NCBI GenBank assembly: GCA_903927685.1
Contig: CAIYOB010000733.1
Coordinates: 1-8,158 of the forward strand
DNA: 8,158 nucleotides
Direction of reading: 5' to 3'
DNA from: an uncultured Planctomycetaceae bacterium
GTDB lineage: Bacteria > Planctomycetota > Planctomycetia > Pirellulales > Pirellulaceae
A program made the position numbers and the translations under genes. Positions 1 to 7,025 of the stretch are shown one piece after another; positions within the stretch are counted from its first letter, which is position 1; the number at the start of each line of letters is the position of its first letter. The notes under the pieces are model-generated. The model had not been told where the DNA came from. It ran no database searches and saw only the letters and a list, made by a program, of their open reading frames with translations.

Positions 1-166
1 ATAATGGTTGGGGCACTCGCGCCGCCCGCGTGACCCGGAACGTTCTTCGAATCCCTCGCACCACAAGGCTTCCCAAGCTCGGTCCAGCAGCTTCCTCTCC
101 TTCCCCGAAACCGATGTGGTTCCAGACGATCAGGGGCTTGCTGCGGCTCGTTCCAGGACACTCCTA
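1..166. other. Intergenic region at left edge, no gene recognised
   Basis: This stretch lies downstream of the galE stop and reaches the window edge. I see no convincing coding frame. The open frame that crosses it on the plus strand is the antisense shadow of galE and has no recognisable domain. No T-tract hairpin for galE termination was found here. Confidence 0.5.
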
Positions 167-1180
167 CTACGGGAAGCCATTGGGGTTCTTCTGCTGCCAG
201 TTCCAGCCGTCGCGGCACATGTCGCCCAGGTCGAACCTGGCTTTCCAGCCCAGTACTTTTTCGGCCTTGGTGGGATCGGCATACGCCGCCGCCACGTCGC
301 CGGCACGACGCCCGACGATGTCGTAGGGGATTTCGACTCCGGTGGCTTTCTCAAACGCGGCAATCATCTCCAACACGCTCGAGCCACGGCCCGTCCCCAG
401 ATTGCAGGTCAACACTCCCGGCTTGCTCGGCAACTTCTCTACGGCGCAAACGTGCGCGGTTGCCAAATCGACGACGTGCAGATAATCGCGAACGCCCGTC
501 CCGTCTTTCGTCGGGTAATCGTTGCCGAACACGCGCAGACGCGGCAGGCGGCCGATCGCCACCTGGGTGATGTAGGGCATCAGGTTGTTGGGAATGCCGT
601 TGGGGTCTTCGCCGATCTCGCCGCTGGAGTGCGCGCCCACCGGATTGAAGTACCGCAACAAGACGAAGTTCCAGTCGCGGTCGCTCGCGTAGACATCCCG
701 CATGATCTGCTCGGTCATCAACTTGGTCCACCCGTAAGGACTCTCCGCAGCGGCCGTCGGGTGATCTTCCGTGATGGGGACGTATTGCGGTTCTCCATAG
801 ACGGTGCACGACGAGCTGTAGACGAGATCCTTGCAACCGTGCTGCCGCATGACCTGGAGCAGGCTGAGCGTCCCGGCGATATTGTTCTGGTAGTACTCCA
901 GGGGCTTGGCGACAGACTCGCCGACCGCTTTGTAAGCGGCAAAGTGGATCACGGCATCCATCCGACCGGCCGCGAACACGGCCGACAGCCGTGCGGTGTC
1001 CAAGATGTCGGCTTCCACGAACTCCAACGATTGGTTGGCCAGGCGCTGAACTCGCTGCAGCGCTTCGACCTTGCTGTTGCTGAGATTGTCGACGACCACA
1101 AGTTCGTGGCCCGCAGTCAATAACTCGACGCACGTGTGGCTGCCGATGTAACCGGCACCCCCGGTGACAAGGATTCGCAT
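167..1180 (-). CDS. galE: UDP-glucose 4-epimerase (GalE)
   Basis: This cytoplasmic NAD-dependent epimerase interconverts UDP-glucose and UDP-galactose in the Leloir pathway and supplies precursors for surface polysaccharide. The protein is 337 residues, the normal length for the family. The Rossmann motif TGGAGYIGS is at residues 6-14. The catalytic residues fall at the same numbers as in E. coli GalE: Ser124 in YSSSCTVYG, Tyr149 and Lys153 in SPYGWTK. Substrate contacts Asn179, Asn199 and Arg231 are also conserved. The frame extends 24 residues further upstream, but I chose the ATG at 1178-1180 because family members start directly at MRILVTGG and an AGGG (1189-1192) lies 8 bases before it. 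The gate position 299 is Ala, where E. coli has Tyr and human GALE has Cys, so acetylated UDP-hexosamines may also be substrates (inference). It is transcribed away from the porin and appears monocistronic within the window. Confidence 0.96.
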   Translation of the reverse strand: MRILVTGGAGYIGSHTCVELLTAGHELVVVDNLSNSKVEALQRVQRLANQSLEFVEADILDTARLSAVFAAGRMDAVIHFAAYKAVGESVAKPLEYYQNNIAGTLSLLQVMRQHGCKDLVYSSSCTVYGEPQYVPITEDHPTAAAESPYGWTKLMTEQIMRDVYASDRDWNFVLLRYFNPVGAHSSGEIGEDPNGIPNNLMPYITQVAIGRLPRLRVFGNDYPTKDGTGVRDYLHVVDLATAHVCAVEKLPSKPGVLTCNLGTGRGSSVLEMIAAFEKATGVEIPYDIVGRRAGDVAAAYADPTKAEKVLGWKARFDLGDMCRDGWNWQQKNPNGFP

Positions 1181-1605
1181 GATGCCCACCCTGGTTGTTG
1201 GAGTTGCAAGCCGAGCGACGAATCGCCTTTGAGCGCCAGCCCGGTCCGACACGCCGACATCGTACCACCGGCCGGAACCAAAGCAAAGCCGGCCCCACCT
1301 CCCCTGATCGACCGCAGTAATCGGGCATTCGCCTATATTTATCTTGCGTTAGATTGTATCGCACGCCAAGTCAACGGCACGAGTCCCGCCATGCGTCTGG
1401 GGTGCGGAAGCTCAGGGCCACGTTAGAACCGCTACATTCGGTCCTTTGCGTTTGACTGTCCGACGCGGGACGACCCGTGCCACCGCAACATCTGAGCGTT
1501 TCCTTATCGGTGTGACAACCGCTTTCCGATGTCATCACCGGATTAACAGTCGCCGGTGTTGCTTTCGGCCGTTCCGGAGCACTCAGGGATCGAGGAGAAT
1601 CGGAC
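1181..1605. promoter_or_regulatory. Divergent intergenic region between galE and the porin gene
   Basis: This 425-base spacer must hold the 5' signals of both divergent genes. The most AT-rich patch is about 1331-1360. On the minus strand it contains TACAAT (1353-1358), a fair -10 for galE, but the nearest TTGACT (1369-1374) is only 10 bases away, so no normally spaced promoter can be called. A 6-bp inverted repeat, CACCGG (1536-1541) and CCGGTG (1553-1558), lies about 50-70 bases before the porin ATG and could be a leader hairpin or operator. I see no small coding gene that I would defend. Confidence 0.4.
1592..1598 (+). promoter_or_regulatory. Ribosome binding site of the porin gene
   Basis: GAGGAGA lies a short distance upstream of the ATG at 1606, with 8 bases between GGAG and the start codon. 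This is a strong Shine-Dalgarno match. It fixes the start and supports the signal peptide that begins there. Confidence 0.75.
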
Positions 1606-2913
1606 ATGAGATGGTTCAAAATGACCTGCGTTTCACTAGGAGTCGGTCTTCTGCTGACGGGGCCTGCCTGGGGCCAGTACTGGGTCCGGTCGGCGCCGGA
1701 GGTGCGTTTGGCTGAACGGCCCCTGCGGATGACGGCAGAGGAAGCCACGGCGGTGTCGCCCAGCGACCAGCCTCTGACAACCGCGCCCGCGGTCGCGCCG
1801 GATGCCCCTAGCGTCGGGGACGTCATCGCGAAGGAGGACGCTGCCGCCTGCTGCCCAACTCCCGCTTGGGACCTGTGCTGCGAAGGCGATCCGTGGGAGC
1901 TGTTTCCGGAAACGTGTCGCGGTTTGAAGATTGGCGGCTGGCTGCAAGCCGGATACAACAACAAATCCGACGGGAAGTTCAACTCGCACCCCGGTCGGCT
2001 CAATCTGCACCAAGGCTACGTCTACGCCCAAAAGACGGCCAACGGCGAGTCCGGCTTGGATTGGGGCTTCCGCACCGACGTCGTCTACGGCGTCGACGCG
2101 CAGGACACCCAGGCGTTCGGCAACCATCCCGGCACCTGGGATTTTTACAACGGCTTCAATCACGGCATCTACGGCTGGGCTCTGCCGCAGGCGTACGGCG
2201 AATTAGCCGTCAGCGACTTGTCCGTCAAGATTGGCCACTTCTACACGCCGGTCGGCTACGAAGTCGTGACGTCGCCGGACAACTTCTTCTACAGCCACGC
2301 CTTTACGATGTACAACAGCGAGCCCTTCACCCACACGGGAGCCTTGGGAACGTACAGCGCGACCGACAAGCTGACGCTGTACGCCGGTTGGACCGCTGGC
2401 TGGGACACGGGCTTCGACATGTACAGCAGCGGCAACAACTTCCTGGGCGGGTTCGGTTACGCGCTGACGGACAAGATCGCGATGACCTACATCACCTGCT
2501 TCGGCGACTTGGGATGGCGTGGCGAGGGCTATAACCACAGCCTGGTGTTCGATGTGACCGTGACCGAGAAGCTGAACTACGTCCTGCAGAGCGATCTGGT
2601 GCTCAGCGACGGATACTGGGACGTTACTTCCGACACGTTTTACGCCGACCAACGTAACGACGACGTGGGCGTCAACCAGTACTTGATCTACCAGTTGAAT
2701 GACTGCTGGGCCGTCGGCGGGCGGCTGGAATGGTGGAAGCGGGATGGTTCGTCGCTGTGGGAAGCCACCGCGGGTCTGAACTGGAAACCGCAGGCCAATT
2801 TCGTCCTGCGACCCGAGATCCGCTACAACTGGGGTTCCGGTCTCGCGAACAACTTCGTTCCGCCAATTGACGCCGGGACGATCTTCGGCATCGACGGGAT
2901 ATTCACGTTCTGA
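1606..2913 (+). CDS. Outer-membrane beta-barrel porin, BBP2/OmpL-like family
   Basis: This is probably an outer-membrane channel of 435 residues. A signal peptide covers about residues 1-23, with a basic start, a hydrophobic core (VSLGVGLLLTG) and a likely cut after AWG. A Pro/Ala/Thr-rich linker (about 30-80) follows, then a Cys-Cys patch with C82-C83 and C91-C92 separated by seven residues, and a further C104. From about residue 107 to the end the protein shows alternating aromatic/polar beta strands with Gly, Asn and Asp turns, and it ends in IFTF with a C-terminal Phe, as in many barrel proteins. The pattern (GWLQAGY near the barrel start, WALPQAYGEL, VKIGHFYTPVGYE) matches the putative porin-2 (OmpL-like, BBP2) family, which is expanded in planctomycetes. 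The substrate is unknown. The gene stands alone between divergent galE and a convergent gene, with its own terminator. Confidence 0.88.
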   Translation: MRWFKMTCVSLGVGLLLTGPAWGQYWVRSAPEVRLAERPLRMTAEEATAVSPSDQPLTTAPAVAPDAPSVGDVIAKEDAAACCPTPAWDLCCEGDPWELFPETCRGLKIGGWLQAGYNNKSDGKFNSHPGRLNLHQGYVYAQKTANGESGLDWGFRTDVVYGVDAQDTQAFGNHPGTWDFYNGFNHGIYGWALPQAYGELAVSDLSVKIGHFYTPVGYEVVTSPDNFFYSHAFTMYNSEPFTHTGALGTYSATDKLTLYAGWTAGWDTGFDMYSSGNNFLGGFGYALTDKIAMTYITCFGDLGWRGEGYNHSLVFDVTVTEKLNYVLQSDLVLSDGYWDVTSDTFYADQRNDDVGVNQYLIYQLNDCWAVGGRLEWWKRDGSSLWEATAGLNWKPQANFVLRPEIRYNWGSGLANNFVPPIDAGTIFGIDGIFTF

Positions 2914-2977
2914 TTCTCTCCGTGGCTGGTGACAGGTGGGTGCGGCTACGCCGGCAACGGACGGCCGCAGCCACCGG
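2914..2977. other. Short spacer before the terminator, weak inverted repeat
   Basis: A 7-bp inverted repeat, GTGGCTG (2922-2928) and CAGCCAC (2968-2974), flanks GC-rich sequence between the porin stop and the terminator hairpin. It could fold in the porin mRNA 3' end, but the loop is long and the match short. Confidence 0.25.
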
Positions 2978-3013
2978 AAACGCGGGCGAAGGAAACTTCG
3001 CTCGCGTTTTTTT
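2978..3013 (+). terminator. Rho-independent terminator of the porin gene
   Basis: A 14-bp stem pairs 2978-2991 with 2996-3009, with one G-T wobble and no mismatch. It closes on a GAAA tetraloop (2992-2995) and runs into seven T residues (3007-3013) on the plus strand. This is a textbook intrinsic terminator about 65 bases after the porin stop. On the minus strand the hairpin follows the stop of the converging gene directly, but only three T residues come after it, so termination in that direction would be weaker. Confidence 0.88.
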
Positions 3014-3686
3014 AGTAGCTGCCCTCGACGCTGGGCAAACGCCGCAGATCGCTGCGCCCAGCCGACCGGTCGGACGCGGGCCCAGCAGGCAGGCTCGGCG
3101 AGGTTTCGCTGGCCGACTCGGAATTTGGCGTCCCGGCCGCTGGCGGTTCCGGCAAGGGGACGACGGTCTCCGCCGGGTCGGACGCCGCCGGGGCGGACGT
3201 GTCGCCCCAGGCTTCGCCACCGCTACAGCCGTCGCCCGGGGGGGCCGCGGGATAGCCCCGCAACCAGAGTCGCCTGCCAAGACTGGACGAGGACCAATCG
3301 CGGCCGCACGGTTCCTTGGCGTCTTGGCGGCACGTGGACGACCAGCAGGACCCTGCCGGCCGGCCCGGCCACGCATGCCGCTGGGCGCCGAATGCCAGCG
3401 GCGGGCCTGCGCAAGCTTGCTGGTCGCAGTAGCCGGCCCAAGCCTCGGCAGCACACTGCGAAGGCGGCGTGCAACAGAACCCCACGAACCCCAGGCCGCG
3501 ATAGCTGCTGAAGCCGGAAGGATAGGGTGGATAGTCCGGATAGGCGGGCGCGACAACCGGCGCAGCATCGCTCGGGGACGGGGCTGCTTCCGGGTCCGCG
3601 TCGCCGGTGCGGACGCCGGACTCGGCTTGGGCCGTGGCACCGGAAATGACCACCACGGCGGCGGCAAGTAGTCGGAAGCTGTTCAT
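3012..3686 (-). CDS. Small secreted Cys/Pro-rich protein of unknown function
   Basis: I do not recognise a named family. The 224-residue product begins with a clear signal peptide (MNSFRLLAAAVVVISGATAQA, likely cut before Glu22). A Pro/Tyr-rich stretch follows (about 43-58), then a Cys-containing core with C71, C72, C78, C87, C92, C114, C119, C127 and C154, including GFCCTPPSQC and AGYCDQQAC. The tail is low-complexity, rich in Pro, Ser, Ala and Glu. It is probably exported and disulfide-bonded (inference). The ATG at 3684-3686 is preferred over the one two codons upstream because AGGGA sits 8 bases before it and only 2-3 bases before the other. The frame stays open far upstream into the kinase region, but that part is shadow. 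The TAA stop lies in the T-tract of the convergent porin terminator. Short Cys-rich secreted orphans of this style are common in planctomycetes (general knowledge). Confidence 0.72.
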   Translation of the reverse strand: MNSFRLLAAAVVVISGATAQAESGVRTGDADPEAAPSPSDAAPVVAPAYPDYPPYPSGFSSYRGLGFVGFCCTPPSQCAAEAWAGYCDQQACAGPPLAFGAQRHAWPGRPAGSCWSSTCRQDAKEPCGRDWSSSSLGRRLWLRGYPAAPPGDGCSGGEAWGDTSAPAASDPAETVVPLPEPPAAGTPNSESASETSPSLPAGPASDRSAGRSDLRRLPSVEGSY

Positions 3687-4015
3687 CGTCATTTTCCCTG
3701 CCAAATGCGGAATGCTCACGCGCTCACGGCCCCCGAATGCACGGTCGATCGCGAAAGGCTGCTCGACCCGCGCAGGCAGCACGGTCTCGTGGCTGGCGCC
3801 CACGAGGGAACTGAGCAAACATGCGGTGCATTTCTGCAGCGGGCAAGTCGCGATGTGGAGATTTCGCCACACACTCGTCCGGCTGGCGCGAATAGTCCGG
3901 CCATGCCGCACGGGGCGTACCGCTGGTAACGAATGGACGGTGCGTGGCGAACGTGGCGGCGTCAGCCCCTCGGTGGATGACGGATTGCCTTGACGGAGCC
4001 CCGGCGTCTTGCGGC
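3687..4015. other. Intergenic region with a small palindrome
   Basis: These 329 bases separate the kinase stop from the start of the secreted Cys-rich gene and should contain the latter's promoter. I found no convincing -35/-10 pair and no defensible gene. The one clear structure is a perfect 7-bp inverted repeat, CTCGTGG (3786-3792) and CCACGAG (3800-3806), around a 7-base spacer. It has no T-tract, so an operator or leader hairpin is more likely than a terminator. Confidence 0.35.
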
Positions 4016-5044
4016 TCAGGCGGCACGCGGCGTCAGGGCCTCGGCAAGCTGGCTCGCCGAGGCCGTACCCGTGGTGCCTAACTGGTGGATCACGACCGAG
4101 GCGGCCGCATTGGCCAACTCCAGCGACTCGTCCAGCGAGGCGCCGGCGGCCAGCGCGGCGGTCAGATTCGCCGTGACCGCATCGCCGGCACCCACGATGT
4201 CGATCGGGCCGCGGATCGGCAACGCGGGCAGATGCGTGACTTCGCCGCTTGGCTTGGCGCCGATCAGGCCCTGTTCGGCCAGCGTGACGAACACCTCGCG
4301 GCCGCCGCGGCGTGACAACTCCCGGGCCGCCTGTTTCGTCTCCTCCACAGACCCGGGCGACGCTCCGTCCAGCAGCATTCCCAATTCCGACCGATTCATC
4401 TTCAGTGAAACGGGCGGATAACCGCGCAGGCTGCGGCGGCTGTCGGCCAGGATCCGCAAGTCGGGACGGCAGGCGGCCAGTTCGCCTACGGCCTCGAGCA
4501 CTCGCCGCGTCAGCACGCCCGTGTCGACCAGATCGACCTGGTCCATGATCGCCAACGCGTCGATCCGCCCCGCGCACTGCCGCAGCATGGCGATCAACTG
4601 GTCCTCGACCTCCGGCGGCGTGGGCGTCCAATTCTTGCTGTCCAGGCGGTTCAGTTCGCGCGGCGGCTGGCCCGGCGCCAGGATCAGCGGTTTGCAGTAC
4701 GTGAACGTCCGCCGCAACGGCGTCTGCAGGAACGAATCGCAGCGCACGCCGGGCAGCGCCCGCAACGCCCGGCACAGTTCGAAACCTTCGCCATCGTCGC
4801 CGGCAAAACCCAGCGGAATGACCGTGCCGACACCCAAGGCGACCAGATTGTTCAACACCGTGCCCGCCGCCCCCGGTTGGGCGCGCACGCCGGTGACGTT
4901 ATGCACGCTCAGGCCGGTCTCCAACGACGTCTCCTGCCGTGCCGGATCGATCTCCAAGTATCGGTCCAAGCAGAAATCGCCCAGCAAGGCAATCGTCAGC
5001 CGACCATAGCGATCGGTGATCTCCCGCAGCCGCTGCAAATTCAT
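4016..5044 (-). CDS. PfkB-family sugar kinase, RfaE1/HldE kinase-domain type
   Basis: This is likely a cytoplasmic ATP-dependent kinase acting on a phosphosugar, perhaps heptose 7-phosphate as in ADP-heptose synthesis. At 342 residues it corresponds to a kinase domain only; the nucleotidyltransferase half of bifunctional HldE is absent. Visible elements are the N-terminal GDFCLDRYLEID (22-33), the Gly-rich PGAAGTVLNNLVALG (57-71) and the PfkB signature DIVGAGD (282-288) with catalytic base Asp288. The C-terminal run ANAAASVVIHQLGTTGT (311-327) closely parallels HldE. The usual Thr in D-x-T-GAGD-type motifs is Val284, and the region before ELNRLD (130-135) appears to carry a few extra residues. 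The ATG overlaps the stop of the gene upstream (ATGA, 5041-5044), so it is probably translated by coupling; AGGG lies only 2 bases before the ATG. It is the third gene of the HAD/DHS-like/kinase operon. Family is confident, substrate is not. Confidence 0.88.
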   Translation of the reverse strand: MNLQRLREITDRYGRLTIALLGDFCLDRYLEIDPARQETSLETGLSVHNVTGVRAQPGAAGTVLNNLVALGVGTVIPLGFAGDDGEGFELCRALRALPGVRCDSFLQTPLRRTFTYCKPLILAPGQPPRELNRLDSKNWTPTPPEVEDQLIAMLRQCAGRIDALAIMDQVDLVDTGVLTRRVLEAVGELAACRPDLRILADSRRSLRGYPPVSLKMNRSELGMLLDGASPGSVEETKQAARELSRRGGREVFVTLAEQGLIGAKPSGEVTHLPALPIRGPIDIVGAGDAVTANLTAALAAGASLDESLELANAAASVVIHQLGTTGTASASQLAEALTPRAA

Positions 5045-6162
5045 GACCCTGCCCGCTTCGTTAAACGCTGAACGAGATGCTGAACAAACGCCAAATTGTC
5101 GGCCTGCACGTACTGCATCGCGCCGCCCATCCGCGAATAGCTCTTGCAGAACCGCAGGTAGTAGGCCGGATTTGTTTTCGGCGGCTCGCCGACGGTCCAA
5201 TCCCAGCCGCCTCCGTCCTGGATGTCGACGACGTAGATCGTATGCCCGGCCACGATCGGCCGGCCCGCCTGCAACCGCAGGTTGTTGACGCAGCTGAGAC
5301 TCTTCTCGAAGACCTGCGGCCCCATGATGGCCGAGCCGACGGACAGCACGACGCCGCCGTCGAGCCTGTCGACCGCCGCGCTGAACTGGGCAAAGTCCCG
5401 CTGCGCCGCCCGTCCGATTGCCGCCCCGTTGAACATGGGGTGGTTGGTAATGATGTCGTAGCCGATTCCCGGATGGACGGTCAGCGGCACATCGCGGCGA
5501 AAGGCCGCGCCCAGGATCGAAGCCCGCTTCCAGCGATGCGCCAGTCGGTAGCGGCCCGCCGCGATGGCGTGCTGCGTCATGGCCGCCAGCAACTCGGCCC
5601 GAGCGGCCGTCAGGGGATGCAGCGGGTCGCGGCGGATCTCGTCGGCCAACGCCTGTGGATCGGGCAAGTCCAGTCCGTCTTCGGCAATCAGCCGCCCCAG
5701 GCCCCGGCCGTAACCTTCGCCGGCGACTCCCGCGACCAGCAGGGCAAGGTGCAGATTCCGCCCGGTTTCGTCCCACGTGCCAAAGCGGCCCGTCGCCACG
5801 CCGTCCCGGACGCTCTCGGTGGACCGCCCCAGCCAGGCGTACTCCCAATCATGGATCGTCCCCGCGCCATTGGTCGCCAGGTGCGTCAGCCAGCCCTCCG
5901 CCAGCAAGGCGTCGACAAGCAGCGCCGCCCCGTTGCGCAGCAGGTGAGCGCCGTAGATCAGCATCACCGAGGCGTCGCGTCGGCGCGCCTCGCGAATCCG
6001 TTCGGCGACGCCATCCAGGACCGCCTCGGCGGCGGCCGGCAGCGGCGCTGGGCTCGCCCCGGGGGCGACCAGGATTTCGTCGGCCGCGCTCAGGCTGCGA
6101 CGTTCCGCCAGCGGGTAGACTCGCAATCGGCCGAGGTCCAGCGGAGGCCGAGACCAGTTCAT
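5041..6162 (-). CDS. Deoxyhypusine synthase-like protein of unknown function
   Basis: This 373-residue soluble protein has no signal peptide and no named function I can assign. Residues 66-110 form a Rossmann-like segment, with VMLIYGAHLLRNG (67-79) followed by THLATNGAGTIHDWEYA (93-109). The second piece resembles the TTGA-x-x-x-HD motif of deoxyhypusine synthase-like proteins. Later conserved-looking blocks are LTVHPGIGYDIITNHP (227-242) and VVLSVGSAIMGPQVFEKS (271-288). The latter sits where true deoxyhypusine synthases have a Gly-rich stretch with a catalytic Lys shortly after; here the residues right after the Gly/Ser core are not Lys, so the same chemistry is unlikely. DIQDGGGWDW (313-322) may be another active-site loop. 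The ATG at 6160-6162 overlaps the HAD stop (ATGA) and has a strong GGGAGG six bases upstream (6169-6174). The stop overlaps the kinase start. Fold assignment is by eye and moderate; the substrate is unknown. Confidence 0.6.
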   Translation of the reverse strand: MNWSRPPLDLGRLRVYPLAERRSLSAADEILVAPGASPAPLPAAAEAVLDGVAERIREARRRDASVMLIYGAHLLRNGAALLVDALLAEGWLTHLATNGAGTIHDWEYAWLGRSTESVRDGVATGRFGTWDETGRNLHLALLVAGVAGEGYGRGLGRLIAEDGLDLPDPQALADEIRRDPLHPLTAARAELLAAMTQHAIAAGRYRLAHRWKRASILGAAFRRDVPLTVHPGIGYDIITNHPMFNGAAIGRAAQRDFAQFSAAVDRLDGGVVLSVGSAIMGPQVFEKSLSCVNNLRLQAGRPIVAGHTIYVVDIQDGGGWDWTVGEPPKTNPAYYLRFCKSYSRMGGAMQYVQADNLAFVQHLVQRLTKRAGS

Positions 6163-7025
6163 GACGCACCTCCCGCCGTCGAGCCGAAGATCCGGTCCAG
6201 CAGCGGCACCGCGTCGCGAAAATCGGGGATCACCAAGTCAGCGCCCACGCCCAGCAACCGCTGCCGCTTCCAGGGATCCATGCGTCCCGAGCCGTTCTGC
6301 GCCTCGTCGCTGGCCACCGCGACCGCCAGTCCGCCGGCCGCTTTGGTATTCTCGATCTCCACGTAGCCGTCGCCAAAAGCCAACAACTGCCGGCCGGGAA
6401 TCGCATTCTCCCGCAGAATGCGGTCGATGACGATCTTCTTGGAAAAGTTCTGGTAGTCATCCAGCGCGCCGTAGATCCGGGCGCCGAAGTAGCGGCTGAC
6501 GTCCAGCAAATCGGCTTCCTGCTTGACGAACGGCTCGTCGGTGCCGCTGGCCAGGTACAGCGTCAGCCCCCGGGCGCACAGCTGTTCCAGCAGCGGCCGG
6601 GCTCCGTAGACCAGCAGATCGTCGGGACACAACCGGCCCGTCCGCAGGCCCTCGACGCGGTCGCGGATCAGCACCTCCAATCGCCGCAGGTACTCGTGCT
6701 TGTACCACAGTGGCTCGCGCGGCTCGCCGCCGCGCTCCCGGATGCGGTCCGCCAATTGGATCATCTGGTAGATGGTCTGCTTGCCGTTCAGCCGCATGAT
6801 ATCGTCCCACGCCAGCCGCGCCCGGTCGGCTTCGCTTTCCCCCGACTGCGGCGGCAGCAATTCGACGAACATCGGCACCATGACCTCGGGCCAGCCCTGG
6901 CGGATCAGGGACAGCGTCCCATCGAAATCGAACAACACATGACTGATCTCCGGCCGCGGGCAGAACCCCGGCGTGAATTCGACCAGGCCGTTGAATCGCG
7001 CGTCGCTTGGTAAGTCTTGCTGCAT
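6159..7025 (-). CDS. HAD-superfamily hydrolase, probable phosphatase
   Basis: This is likely a Mg-dependent phosphatase on a small phosphorylated metabolite, 288 residues, cytoplasmic. All four HAD motifs are visible. Motif I is LFDFDGTLS (31-39) with nucleophile Asp33 and acid/base Asp35. Motif II is LASGTD (158-163) with Ser160. Motif III is a Lys in FSKKIVIDR (Lys196 or 197). Motif IV is FGDGYVEIENT (217-227) with Asp219 and Glu223. The long helical segment between motifs I and II (about 45-140) is a C1-type cap. It is not a GmhB-type heptose bisphosphatase, whose first motif is DRDGT and which lacks such a cap. The ATG at 7023-7025 gives 32 residues before the nucleophile; only a weak GACGAG precedes it. 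It is the first gene of a three-gene operon, and its TGA overlaps the next ATG. Its partnership with the kinase downstream suggests a phosphosugar substrate (inference). Confidence 0.87.
   Translation of the reverse strand: MQQDLPSDARFNGLVEFTPGFCPRPEISHVLFDFDGTLSLIRQGWPEVMVPMFVELLPPQSGESEADRARLAWDDIMRLNGKQTIYQMIQLADRIRERGGEPREPLWYKHEYLRRLEVLIRDRVEGLRTGRLCPDDLLVYGARPLLEQLCARGLTLYLASGTDEPFVKQEADLLDVSRYFGARIYGALDDYQNFSKKIVIDRILRENAIPGRQLLAFGDGYVEIENTKAAGGLAVAVASDEAQNGSGRMDPWKRQRLLGVGADLVIPDFRDAVPLLDRIFGSTAGGAS

Noticed and set aside
8..1123. 371-codon open frame on the plus strand opposite galE
   Set aside because: It is fully antisense to a gene with complete GalE catalytic residues. Its product has no recognisable domain, and long antisense frames are expected at this GC content.
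1181..1252. 24-residue N-terminal extension of GalE
   Set aside because: Family members begin at the NAD-binding strand (MRILVTGG), and an AGGG is correctly placed for the internal ATG at 1180.
2903..3671. Pro/Arg-rich open frames on both strands over the secreted Cys-rich gene
   Set aside because: They lack signal peptides and domains, and the 3012-3686 frame has a ribosome site, a signal peptide and structured Cys spacing.
3012..4775. 587-codon minus frame that would fuse the secreted protein to a long N-terminal part
   Set aside because: The upstream part overlaps the well-supported kinase in another frame and is low-complexity shadow. The internal signal peptide and Shine-Dalgarno fix the real start near 3686.
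5045..5848. N-terminal extension of the kinase frame into the upstream gene
   Set aside because: This part lies in another frame of the DHS-like gene and shows no domain. The ATGA overlap gives a natural start at 5044.
5077..6366. 429-codon plus-strand frame opposite the DHS-like gene
   Set aside because: It is Arg/Gln/Ala-rich with no motif, and it is antisense to two genes joined by an ATGA overlap.
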